Source of the DNA: Streptomyces sp. R28
Lineage (GTDB): Bacteria > Actinomycetota > Actinomycetes > Streptomycetales > Streptomycetaceae
DNA length: 64,000 bases
Assembly (NCBI RefSeq): GCF_041052385.1
Contig: NZ_CP163439.1
Span: 124,001-188,000 of the forward strand
Direction: 5' to 3'
Positions 56,053-64,000 of the stretch are shown here, piece after piece (the first letter of the stretch is position 1; each line of letters opens with the position of its first letter). A program made the translations under genes and the position numbers. The notes beneath the pieces were generated by a model, which did no database searches, was not told the origin of the DNA, and saw only the letters and a program-made list of their open reading frames with translations.

Positions 56053-57204
56053 TCACCGGCGTTCGCCCAGGAAATCGAGGATGTGCCCGAAGACGTCGAG
56101 GGCTGCTCCCCTGCCGAGGAACGTGTCCAGGTGGCCGTAGCCGGGGATCTCGGTGTACGTGACGTCCAGTTGTGGTTGGCGACGGGCGAGGACGTCACGG
56201 CAGAGCTTCTGGGAGTCGAGCCACAGGCCGTTCTCGCTGCCCGCGAGGAGCAGGACCGGGGTGTCGATACGGGCCGCCGCGTCCAGGGCGTTCTGCGGGA
56301 GGGCCCGGTAGCGGTGGTCGGTGTCGTGCCAGCGGACCACGGTGCGGGCCAGTTCGATGCGGCGCAGGTGCGGCAGGATCCACAGCGGGGCGGGGCCGAG
56401 CAGTTCGGCGAGTCGGTCGTGGGTGGCGTCGGTCAGGTGCTCGTGGACGAAGAGGGAGGCGCCGGTCCCCCAGGCCGAGTTGTGCAGGATCTGGCAGGTG
56501 GGGTCCGGGCAGGTCGCCCTGCGGGAGGCCAGGGCGAACAGCGGGGTGTACTTCGACCACAGGCCGACCTTGCGGAGGTCGACGGGGATGTGGTCGATAC
56601 GGGACTTGAGGAGTTCGCCCGCCAAGGTCATGCGCAGGGAGGTGCGGCCCGCGAGCTTCGGGGTGAGGAAGACGCCCTGGGACACCACACCGGCCAGGCC
56701 TGGCACCAGGCCTGCCGTCATGCTCATCGAGAGGGCGAGGGAACCGATGCAGTGGGCGACGACGGACAAGGGGCGGTCGCCGATGCGGGTGCGGATGTGG
56801 CGGACGGCCTCGGGGATGTCGTAGAGGGCGACGTCGTCGTAGGTGTAGCGGCGGCCCGTCTCGTTGTACGGCAGCCGGCAACTGCCTCGCCAGTCGAGCA
56901 GCCAGGGCTCGTAGCCCTCGTCCAGGAGGACGTCGACCAGGTTGCGGGTCTCGGGCAGCAGGAACATGTCGGCCGAGGCCGTGTGTCCGTGCAGGAGCAG
57001 GACGGCCGGGCGGTCGCGGGCGGGGGCGCGGTCGCCGGTGTCGATGCGGGTCAGGCCGAGGCGTACGCCGTCGGTCGTGTGGAAGGGGATCTCCTCGACC
57101 GTCGCCGGATCCAGGCGGTGGCGCAGGGGGCGCAGGGGCGTGGTGGTCCTCACCCTGCGCAGGGCCGGCCCGGCGGTCCTGGGGTTCGTCGTTCTGAAGA
57201 TCAT
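56053..57204 (-). CDS. alpha/beta hydrolase of the GMC-oxidase-associated type, Cys nucleophile
   Basis: A 383-residue hydrolase. The oxyanion loop reads LLHGHTASADMFLLPETRN and WLLDWRGSCRLPYNE marks this subfamily. The nucleophile elbow is VVAHCIGSLAL, with Cys at the Ser position, and catalytic His is in GYGHLDTFLG. Related proteins occur fused to, or beside, GMC-type cholesterol-oxidase-like proteins in actinomycetes. Its ATG overlaps the stop of the PCP-thioester-reductase gene by 4 nt (ATGA), so it is translationally coupled to the biosynthetic operon and probably processes its product. Confidence 0.8.
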   Translation of the reverse strand: MIFRTTNPRTAGPALRRVRTTTPLRPLRHRLDPATVEEIPFHTTDGVRLGLTRIDTGDRAPARDRPAVLLLHGHTASADMFLLPETRNLVDVLLDEGYEPWLLDWRGSCRLPYNETGRRYTYDDVALYDIPEAVRHIRTRIGDRPLSVVAHCIGSLALSMSMTAGLVPGLAGVVSQGVFLTPKLAGRTSLRMTLAGELLKSRIDHIPVDLRKVGLWSKYTPLFALASRRATCPDPTCQILHNSAWGTGASLFVHEHLTDATHDRLAELLGPAPLWILPHLRRIELARTVVRWHDTDHRYRALPQNALDAAARIDTPVLLLAGSENGLWLDSQKLCRDVLARRQPQLDVTYTEIPGYGHLDTFLGRGAALDVFGHILDFLGERR

Positions 57205-59630
57205 CGGTGGTGCTCCGTGGGGTTCGTGGTGCGGCGCAGGTCGAGCAGGTCCGCGGCGGCGCGGGCGAAGGGGCCGAGCAGACCGCGGCCCATCTCCAGG
57301 CCGAACCAGGCGAGCCAGGTGAGCTTGGCGGCACGCTTCTCCTGGCTGGTCAGGCGCGGGTCGACCTTGATGCCGTCGATCTGGTCGCGTACGTAGGAGT
57401 CGGCGGGGACGACGACCTCGCCGGCCAGGCTCGCCGGTTCGCCCTCACGGCCGAGCTCCACGGTCAGGGCGCGGGTCTGGCGCCAGAGGTCGCGGCGGGC
57501 GCGGGCGTACTTGTGGCCCTCCAGCCACCAGCGGCCGCCGTCGGTGTCCGTCAACTCCAGGCGGTAGCGCAGGAGTTGGTGACGCAGGCCGTGCCGGTGC
57601 GGGATGCCTTCCTCGGGGCGGATCCAGATGTCACCGCGTTCCACGTTGAGCGGCTCGGGGTGCAGGGCCGGGCAGGTGACCACGCCTCGGACGTCGACGC
57701 GGCGGTCCGTCACCAGCTGGTGCATGCTCGCGATGGAGAGGGTGAGGGACATCGCGCAGGGACTGCAGGGGGTGGCGGGAGCAGCGGGGGCGCCAGTAGG
57801 CGCGGCGGGGGTGGCGGCGACAGGGGCGACGGTGCCTTCGGTGGTCTCGGTGAACCACAGGTAGGGCTGGTCGTCCTTGTGCGGGAGGCGGGCCAGGCCG
57901 TCGTGGGCGAGGCTTTCGAAGGTCTTCAGCTGGGCTCGGGCGTCGTAGCGGGAGGCCGGGGGAAGGCCGAGGGCCCGGACGAGTGCGGTGGTGCGGTCGG
58001 CCGTGGCGGCCGGGCCCTTCAAGGTCGCCTCGCAGAGTTTCAGGGCGGTGGGGCTCTGCAACACGCGGTTCAGGAAGCCCAGTTCGGGGATCGGGTCGGC
58101 CTGGAGGCGGGCCAGGGCGTCGGTGCGCCACTCGTCCCAGTCCTGTACGCGGACGTGCATGCCGCCGAGGGCCATGTCGCTTACGACGTCGTCGAGGGTG
58201 TTGGGGACGCCGGTGAGGTTGTAGTCGAAGCCCCAGGCGTCGGGTTCGCAGATGACGGCGACCGCCACACGGCTCACCCAGTCGACGGGGGCGGCGTTGA
58301 GGTAGCGGAAGGCGGGGACCGTGCGGAAGCGGCCGAAGGCCGAGATGAGGCCGCTGCTCAGGTCCTGGGGGTTGTAGGCGCCGGTCTTCGTGTGACCGCC
58401 GATGCCGCCCGGACGCAGGGCCGTGACGACCAGGCCGTGGTCGCGGGCGCGGCGCAGGGCCACTTCGGCGGCCCACTTCGTCTGGTCGTAGCCGGCGACG
58501 AGGCGGTCGATGTGGGCGAGGGGGTCGTCCTCGCCCATGGCGGGGATGCCGACCTCGTTGAACACCGCGATGGAGGAGATGTGGTGCAGGGGCTTGGGAC
58601 GGCCGGTCGCGGCGAGTTCTGCGAGGGTGAGGGCGCCGAGGACGTTGCTGGTGCGCAGGGACTGGTAGCCGCGCAGGAAGTCCACGGCGGCCGCCACCGC
58701 GACGATGCTGTCCACTTCGTGGGCGAGGGTGTTCCAGAGGTCCTCGGTGAGGCCCAGCCGGGGGTGGCGGATGTCGCCGGGCAGCACGGTGATGCGGCGG
58801 CGGATCTCCGACGACCAGGGCAGCGCGTAGCTCTTGAGCGCCTCGCCGAGCCGGGCCACGGCCGCCTCCTCGTCGGCGGCCCGGACCAGGCAGTACACGT
58901 GGGCGTCGCTGTGGCGCAGCAGGTCCAGGAGCATGTGGCTGCCGAGGAAGCCGGTGGCGCCGGTCAGCAGGACGCGGCGGGGCGGCAGGGGGTCGGGCGA
59001 GGCGGTGAAGGGGAGGCGGTCGGCGAGGGCCAGGTCGGCGAGGACCTGGGTGAGGTCTTCGGGGCGGGCCGTGGAATCCGACGGGGCGGTGAGGGGCAGG
59101 GCGGCCGCCGGCGGAACCCGCACCGCCCGCGTCACCGCGGGGACAGCGTCCGGGGGGCGCTGCGTTTGCGGTACGGCCGTCGCGGATCCCGTGCTCTCCA
59201 GCGCGCGCCTGGCCAAGCTGATCGGCCTGGCGTCGGCGAACACCTCGTCCAGGTCGACCGACAGGCCCAGCTCTTCCTCCAGCGCCGAGACGAGCTCCAC
59301 CGCGTTCACGGAGGTGCCGCCGGCGTCGAAGAAGTCGGCGTCGGGCGCCAGTTGTCCTGCGGGGACGTGCCGGCCCGCCACGGCTGCGACGGCGCGGGCG
59401 AGGGCGTCCACGTCGCGGGGCGGGCCGCTGTGGACGGGCGAAGCCGTGCCCGGTCCGCTCCCGCGGGCCGCCGTAGGTTCCGCGGCATCCGCTCGCGCGG
59501 CCGGCTCGGCCGACTCCGTGACCTTGGCCAGGAGGTCGGTCACGGTCAGACCGACGCCGCCCCGCTCGATCGCCTCCGCGGTCGCCCGCTGATCGGCGGC
59601 TGTCGGCACGTTGTCCTTCATCTCACGCAT
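57201..59630 (-). CDS. carrier protein-thioester reductase with C-terminal GMC-associated domain
   Basis: An 809-residue terminal release protein. Residues about 70-150 form a peptidyl/acyl carrier domain (LAPDADFFDAGGTSVNAVELVSALEEEL, phosphopantetheine Ser in GGTS). Residues about 215-590 form an NAD(P)H-dependent thioester reductase (RRVLLTGATGFLGSHMLLDLLRHSDAHVYCLVRA, YDQTKWAAEVALRRA as the active-site YxxxK). Such domains release the carrier-bound acyl chain as an aldehyde or alcohol. Residues about 635-809 match the lipid-binding domain normally found next to GMC cholesterol-oxidase-like proteins (GVVTCPALHPEPLNVERG, RYRLELTDTDGGRWWLEGHK). The start at ATG 59630 has GAAGGG; it is 52 bp after the PKS gene. 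Confidence 0.85.
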   Translation of the reverse strand: MREMKDNVPTAADQRATAEAIERGGVGLTVTDLLAKVTESAEPAARADAAEPTAARGSGPGTASPVHSGPPRDVDALARAVAAVAGRHVPAGQLAPDADFFDAGGTSVNAVELVSALEEELGLSVDLDEVFADARPISLARRALESTGSATAVPQTQRPPDAVPAVTRAVRVPPAAALPLTAPSDSTARPEDLTQVLADLALADRLPFTASPDPLPPRRVLLTGATGFLGSHMLLDLLRHSDAHVYCLVRAADEEAAVARLGEALKSYALPWSSEIRRRITVLPGDIRHPRLGLTEDLWNTLAHEVDSIVAVAAAVDFLRGYQSLRTSNVLGALTLAELAATGRPKPLHHISSIAVFNEVGIPAMGEDDPLAHIDRLVAGYDQTKWAAEVALRRARDHGLVVTALRPGGIGGHTKTGAYNPQDLSSGLISAFGRFRTVPAFRYLNAAPVDWVSRVAVAVICEPDAWGFDYNLTGVPNTLDDVVSDMALGGMHVRVQDWDEWRTDALARLQADPIPELGFLNRVLQSPTALKLCEATLKGPAATADRTTALVRALGLPPASRYDARAQLKTFESLAHDGLARLPHKDDQPYLWFTETTEGTVAPVAATPAAPTGAPAAPATPCSPCAMSLTLSIASMHQLVTDRRVDVRGVVTCPALHPEPLNVERGDIWIRPEEGIPHRHGLRHQLLRYRLELTDTDGGRWWLEGHKYARARRDLWRQTRALTVELGREGEPASLAGEVVVPADSYVRDQIDGIKVDPRLTSQEKRAAKLTWLAWFGLEMGRGLLGPFARAAADLLDLRRTTNPTEHHR

Positions 59631-59682
59631 GAGAGCCCTTCACGGTGTCGCCCTGCTCTTTCATCGCTGCCGCCCGGCGCCG

Positions 59683-62600
59683 TCATGGCCGCCGCCACGA
59701 ACGGAACGTCCGCAGCTGCTCCGGTGTGACCACGGCCTCCAGCCGTTCGTGTTCCTGATCGCCGCCGCCCAGTGCCGAGAGCAGGCGACGGGCGGGGGCG
59801 TTGCGAGGCGTGCGTTGCGCGGTCAGGCGGACCTTCGCGCAGTCCAGTTCCTCGGCGCGGTCGGCGAGCCATTGCAGGAGGCGTTCCTCGACGCCTCGGC
59901 CGAGTGCGCGGCAGCTCATCAGCCAGGCGAGGACGTCGAGTTGGTCGCCCTCGCGGCGCAGGGCGAGGAGGCCGATCTGGCCGTAGTCACCGAAGCGGTC
60001 GCGGGCCGCCGCCGTCCAGACCTCGCCGTCTTCGCGCCACCGGGCGACATCGCCGCCGTCGGTGGAGCGGGCGCGGAGGGTGAACTGGTTGGTACGGCGG
60101 ACGAGCTGCTCGGCCCGCGGCACATCGGCATCCGACAAGGACCGGATGTCGACCTCCAGTTCCAGCCGGTCCAGGAACTCCTCGAAACCGGCCTGTTCGC
60201 GTACGGCGTCCCGCTCCCGTTCCTCCTCGTAGAACCGCGCTCGCAGCGAATCCTCGGCCGTCGCAGCGACTGGGACCAGCGGCCACAACCGGCCCAGGAA
60301 CTCGGGCAGTTCGGCCGTCGGCGGGCAGGTGACCGACAGCACCTGCGGCAGCGCGGCGCGCATCTTGGCGATCTCGGCGGGGTTGTCGTCGAGGAACAGG
60401 AAGCTGTCCGGGCCGAGGTTGAGCGTGCGAGCCGCCTCGGCGAGGCGAGCGGGTTTCGGGTCCCAGGCGGCGGAGAGCACGCTGAAGTGCTCGGCCTTCA
60501 GGGGGCTGTCCGGGCGGTCCAGTACGGCGCGGACGGTGTCCTCGTCGTTGTTGCTGACCAGCACCAGCAGCGCGCCGGCCGCCCGCCACTGCAGGAGCCT
60601 GCGGGCGAGCAGTGCTCGCGGGCCGCTCAGGTCCACGGCCTCGGGGCCGGTCTCCCCGGCCACCCCGCCCCACAGCGTCTCGTCGCCATCGACGGCGATC
60701 ACCTTCGGCGCGGGACGCCGTACCGCTCGCACGGCCTCGGCGAGGCAGAGGGCCACGGCTGCCTGGAAGTGCGGGGTGAAGGGGAGGTGGGCCAGGCGTT
60801 CGGTCCGCTCGTCGAAGCGTTCGCCGATCGGGTGGTGGCGGGTCCAGTCGTCAGGGCCGAGCACGGCGATGCCGGGCACGTCGGCCAGTTCGGCGGCGAT
60901 CTCCCGTTCCCACCGGCTGAAGCGGTCCTCGCCCTGTACGGCGGGCAGGAAGCCGACGATCAGCGGCTTGCGGGTGCGCTCGGCGACCGCGCGCAGTGCG
61001 GCCGGGTAGGCGGTGCGCAGTTCGGCGAGCAGTGCGTCGTCGACCGGGCCGAAGCGTTGCAGGTCCGTCGCCCGCAGCAGGGCGACGCCCAACGTCGTGG
61101 CCGGGTCGGCGAACACGCCGGACGGGTCGCGCAGGCTCGCCAGTACGTGGTGGTACGGGGCCTCGGCGACGGTCGTCGCGCTGTCGGCCGGGACGGACGC
61201 GTTGATCGCCGTCTCGCACATCAGGGGCAGGTTGCCGAGGGCGAAAGTGGCGGCGAGGGCGAGCGTGGGGGGTGGTGGCGCGGTGGTGGGCCCCGCTTCC
61301 GGGATCTCGATTGGCGTCAGCGTCGCATCCACCGGCCCTGTCCCCTTCGTATCCACCGGTCCCGTCCGCGTCGTATCCACCGGCCCTGTCCGCGTCGGAC
61401 GGACCGGCCCCGTCGGGTCCTCGGCCGTCTCCGCGAACAGGGCCAGCAGTTCCTCGCCCAGTTCGGTGGCCGTCGCCGCGTCCAGGATGTCGAGGTTGTG
61501 GTCGAGGCGGATCCGGCCGGCGTCCGGCGTCATGGAGATCATCAGGTCGAGGTCGGAGTAGCCCGTCCCGGCCGGCAGCACCTCCAGGCCGGTCAGCCCG
61601 CGTGCGGCGCGTACGTAGTTGAAGTACACCTCCACCAGCGGCGCGTTGGCCCGGTACAGGCCTTGTCGGGCGAGCACCGGCAGGACGTCGGAGAACATCG
61701 CGCCCTTGGCCAGCAGCCGCTCCAGTCGCCCGTCGGTGCGGCGCAGCACCTCCTCCATCCGCTCCCCCGCGTTCGCCTCGGCGGGGAAAGGAACCGGCAC
61801 GCCGAAGAAGCCCACCGCGTCGTAGGCGTCGGCGTGGACGCGGGTGTCCACGGGTACGGCGAGGACGAAGCGTTCACGCTCGCGCTTCCTGGCCAGCAGG
61901 ACGGTCAGGGCGCCGAGGCAGAAGGCGGCAGGGGTCACGGCCAGGCGGCTCGCGGCGGTCGAGATCCGGTCCATGAGCCCGTCGGGGATCGGCACGGTGA
62001 CGCTGCCGGCGCGGTACGAGCGGGACTGCGGGCGTGGTCGGCTCAGGGTCAGGTCGAGGCGTGCGCTGTCGTGGAACGCCTCGCGCCAATCGCCCGCCTC
62101 GGCCGACCCCGTGGCCCGCTCGCCGGTCTGCTGGGCGTCGATCAGCAGGTCGATGTCCCGGTTGGTGACGGTGTCGCCGAGCGTGTCGCCGGACAGCTCG
62201 GCGTCGATCTCGCCCGCCACCAGCAACAGCGACTGCAGATCGCTGACGGCGTGGTGGGCGCCGTACACGAGGATCTGGCCGCGTTCGCCGCCGTCCAGCA
62301 GTTCGAAACGCCACAGGGGCGCGGCAGCCAGGTCGAACGGTGGCTCCAGGAGCTCGCGCAGCCGGTCGGCGGCATCGAGGGCGATGTCCTCCGCCACGAC
62401 CGTCCACCGCAACAGCGGTTCCGGCAGTTCGCGGTCCACCCTCAGCTGCCGCCCGCCTTCGTCGGCGGTGACGACGGCGGTGCGCAGGGCCGCGTGCCGT
62501 GCGGTGAGGCGGGTGAGGATGCCGGTGAGGGTCTCGCGGGTGGTCGGCGTGGTGAGCCGTACCGCCAGGCCGACGGCGTGGGCCGCGCCCGGCATGTCGG

Positions 62601-64000
62601 GCTGGGCGCTGCGCAGGAGCCGTACGACGTCGCGGGTCGCGGGGTGCAGTGCGGTCTCGGGTACCTCCGGCGCGCGCGCCGGCTGCTCCCTGGTCGTTGT
62701 CTCCCGTTCCGGAAGCGCCGTTCCCAGGGCCTGGGCGAGGCCTCGGATGTCGGCGGCCGAGAAGACGGTGGCGACGGGGAGTTCGACGCCGAGTTCGCGG
62801 GCGAAGGCGTTGCGCAGCCGCACGAGCATGAGGGAGTCGAGGCCGAGTTCCTTCAGGGCCGTGGTCGCGGAGACCTGGACCGCGCCGCCGGAGACCTCAC
62901 CGACCCGGGCGCGTACGTACGCCTCCAGCCGTACGGCCCGCTCGGTGCCGGTGGTCGCCGCGAACACCTTCTTGACGAGGTCGTCCGTGCCCGGGGTGCC
63001 CGTGGGGGCGGTGATCAGGTCGGCCAGGATCGGACGGGTGCGGGCCGCGTCGGGGTCGAGGGCCAGCATCTCCCAGTCCAGGGCCAGGGGGGCGAGCTGG
63101 CGGCGGGCCGTGGCAAGGACGCGGTCGAAGAGTTCGCCGCCGTCCTGCGCGGAGAAGGCGACCAGGCCCGAGCGGGCCGTCTCGGCCTCGCGGGCGCCGG
63201 ACGCGGACACCATGCCCACGCCCGACCAGGCGCCCCAGTCGAGGCTCAGCGCCCGACGGTCCGTACGGGAGAGGTGGTGGGCCCACGCGTCGAGGAACGC
63301 GTTCGCCGCCGAGTACGGGCTCTGCCCGGCCGAGCCGAGCAGGCCGGCCGCCGAGGCGAACAGGACGAAGTCCTTGGCGTCCGGGGTCAGTTCGGTGAGC
63401 AGGGTGGTGCCGAGGACCTTGGGGGCGAGGACGCGCAGGACCCGCTCGTCGGTCAGGTTGGCGATCGTGGCGTCGTCGAGGACGCCGGCCGCGTGGACGA
63501 CGCCGGTGATCGGGCCGAGTTCGTGCCGTACGGCGTCCAGGGCTGCGGTGAGGCCGTCGCGGTCGGCGACGTCCGCGCGCGCCAGGTGCACGGTCACATC
63601 GCGCGCCTCGAGATCCCGGATCCAGCCCGCCGAGTCCGCGGAGGGTGTGCTCCGGCTCATCAGAGCCAGTCGGCGGGCGCCGCGACGGACCAGCCGCTCG
63701 GCGACGACACGTCCGAGGCCGCCCAGACCGCCGGTGATCAGGTACACGCCGTCCGGGGTGATGACGCCGTGACCGCCGTCGTCCGGGCGGGTGCGGGTCA
63801 GGCGGGGGACGAGTCGTCCGGCCCCGCGCAGCGCGACGAGCCGTTCGTCGTCGGCGTGCCGCAGCTGGGTCCACAGCGCGTCGGCGCCGTCCGTGGGCGG
63901 GAGGTCGACGAGGGTGGTCCTCAGTTCCGGGTGTTCCTGCGCCACTGCGAGGCCGAAGCCCCAGGCGAGCGCTTGCTGAGGGGCCGTCACCTGCGTGCTG
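59683..64000 (-). CDS. hybrid PKS: KR-ACP-condensation-FkbH, partial (5' end off window)
   Basis: At least 1,439 residues are visible; the gene continues to the right. In order: a ketoreductase (LITGGLGGLGRVVAERL NADPH site; FVLFASAAGLLGSAGQSPYSAANAFLDAW with catalytic Ser and Tyr). An ACP follows (LKELGLDSLMLVRLRNAFARELG). Next is an NRPS-type condensation domain (about residues 455-880; LVYGAHHAVSDLQS gives HHxxxD) and a Pro/Thr linker with TGPVD repeats. The end is an FkbH-like HAD-IIIC domain (KVIAVDGDETLWGG, FLFLDDNPAEIAKMRA) and its GNAT-like C-terminal part. FkbH proteins transfer a glyceryl group from 1,3-bisphosphoglycerate to a carrier protein. The next gene supplies a carrier plus reductase, so a glyceryl unit may be loaded there and condensed with the polyketide. 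Confidence 0.88.
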   Translation of the reverse strand, partial: STQVTAPQQALAWGFGLAVAQEHPELRTTLVDLPPTDGADALWTQLRHADDERLVALRGAGRLVPRLTRTRPDDGGHGVITPDGVYLITGGLGGLGRVVAERLVRRGARRLALMSRSTPSADSAGWIRDLEARDVTVHLARADVADRDGLTAALDAVRHELGPITGVVHAAGVLDDATIANLTDERVLRVLAPKVLGTTLLTELTPDAKDFVLFASAAGLLGSAGQSPYSAANAFLDAWAHHLSRTDRRALSLDWGAWSGVGMVSASGAREAETARSGLVAFSAQDGGELFDRVLATARRQLAPLALDWEMLALDPDAARTRPILADLITAPTGTPGTDDLVKKVFAATTGTERAVRLEAYVRARVGEVSGGAVQVSATTALKELGLDSLMLVRLRNAFARELGVELPVATVFSAADIRGLAQALGTALPERETTTREQPARAPEVPETALHPATRDVVRLLRSAQPDMPGAAHAVGLAVRLTTPTTRETLTGILTRLTARHAALRTAVVTADEGGRQLRVDRELPEPLLRWTVVAEDIALDAADRLRELLEPPFDLAAAPLWRFELLDGGERGQILVYGAHHAVSDLQSLLLVAGEIDAELSGDTLGDTVTNRDIDLLIDAQQTGERATGSAEAGDWREAFHDSARLDLTLSRPRPQSRSYRAGSVTVPIPDGLMDRISTAASRLAVTPAAFCLGALTVLLARKRERERFVLAVPVDTRVHADAYDAVGFFGVPVPFPAEANAGERMEEVLRRTDGRLERLLAKGAMFSDVLPVLARQGLYRANAPLVEVYFNYVRAARGLTGLEVLPAGTGYSDLDLMISMTPDAGRIRLDHNLDILDAATATELGEELLALFAETAEDPTGPVRPTRTGPVDTTRTGPVDTKGTGPVDATLTPIEIPEAGPTTAPPPPTLALAATFALGNLPLMCETAINASVPADSATTVAEAPYHHVLASLRDPSGVFADPATTLGVALLRATDLQRFGPVDDALLAELRTAYPAALRAVAERTRKPLIVGFLPAVQGEDRFSRWEREIAAELADVPGIAVLGPDDWTRHHPIGERFDERTERLAHLPFTPHFQAAVALCLAEAVRAVRRPAPKVIAVDGDETLWGGVAGETGPEAVDLSGPRALLARRLLQWRAAGALLVLVSNNDEDTVRAVLDRPDSPLKAEHFSVLSAAWDPKPARLAEAARTLNLGPDSFLFLDDNPAEIAKMRAALPQVLSVTCPPTAELPEFLGRLWPLVPVAATAEDSLRARFYEEERERDAVREQAGFEEFLDRLELEVDIRSLSDADVPRAEQLVRRTNQFTLRARSTDGGDVARWREDGEVWTAAARDRFGDYGQIGLLALRREGDQLDVLAWLMSCRALGRGVEERLLQWLADRAEELDCAKVRLTAQRTPRNAPARRLLSALGGGDQEHERLEAVVTPEQLRTFRSWRRP
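61327..61398 (-). repeat. three tandem 24-bp repeats in the PKS linker
   Basis: Units begin at 61327, 61351 and 61375 (each starting ATCCACCGG on the plus strand), followed by a degenerate partial copy. They encode repeated TGPVD-containing octapeptides between the condensation and FkbH domains. Confidence 0.75.

Noticed and set aside
56083-59729. Long plus-strand frames opposite the hydrolase and thioester-reductase genes
   Set aside because: Low-complexity antisense shadows; all recognisable motifs are on the minus strand.

Overview
The window looks like about 64 kb of a Streptomyces (or close actinomycete) chromosome. GC is very high with strong third-position bias. There are many TetR/GlxA/WYL-type regulators, a mycothiol-type DinB-like enzyme, a LAxTG (sortase E type) surface protein, secreted glycosidases, and a type I PKS/NRPS locus on the right edge. 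No rRNA, tRNA or CRISPR array was seen. The left half (about 0-38 kb) is accessory DNA littered with broken genes and insertion-sequence debris. The right half (about 38-64 kb) is densely packed and intact.

Left half. An RHS/DNRLRE secreted giant protein (minus strand, running off the left edge) is interrupted by an in-frame TAG just after its signal peptide. Next come a polyprenyl-synthetase pseudogene abutting an IS481 remnant, a DUF4262 gene, and an essentially complete IS701-type element with inverted repeats and a 4-bp target duplication. After a SUFU-domain gene lies a mosaic of ISL3 transposase, solute-binding-protein and TnpB fragments. A pair of secreted glycosidases (GH43-like + AbfB; (alpha/alpha)6 barrel + CBM + F5/8C + ricin) shares a CGAAC-N3-GTTCG palindrome upstream of each gene. 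Next are a Nudix gene, a YrhB (Imm35-like) gene and a cassette of two lipoproteins plus a membrane protein. DUF6262 and CadD remnants, a WYL regulator with a divergent FAD oxidoreductase, and more debris (ABC transporter, recombinase, Tn3) follow.

Middle. A metallo-beta-lactamase-fold hydrolase is followed by a GH2 beta-galactosidase. A TetR regulator is divergent from a TetX-like FAD monooxygenase, with a clear operator between them. An IS630 remnant, a membrane protein and a secreted Ig-like protein come next. A second TetX-like paralogue is preceded by helically phased heptamers. A GlxA-type regulator is divergent from a saccharopine-dehydrogenase-like reductase, followed by a CbrC-family gene, an ECF sigma factor stump fused to an acyltransferase tail, and an alpha/beta hydrolase.

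Right half. A PfkB kinase + class II aldolase operon is divergent from a TetR gene with an operator between them. Then come DUF2071, a LAETG-anchored DUF1996 surface protein, a flavodoxin-like protein, and a STAS-ANTAR fusion divergent from a small wHTH gene. A glycerolipid module holds a DAG-kinase-like lipid kinase, an alkyl-DHAP-synthase-like flavoenzyme, TetR and GlpD. A methyltransferase, a mycothiol-type enzyme, a lipoprotein and an ArsR-SRPBCC pair follow. The end is a minus-strand biosynthetic operon: PKS (KR-ACP)-condensation-FkbH, then PCP-thioester reductase fused to a GMC-oxidase-associated domain, then a Cys-nucleophile alpha/beta hydrolase and a second hydrolase. This last locus is the best candidate for an undescribed system: it appears set up to load a glyceryl unit, condense it with a polyketide and release the product reductively.
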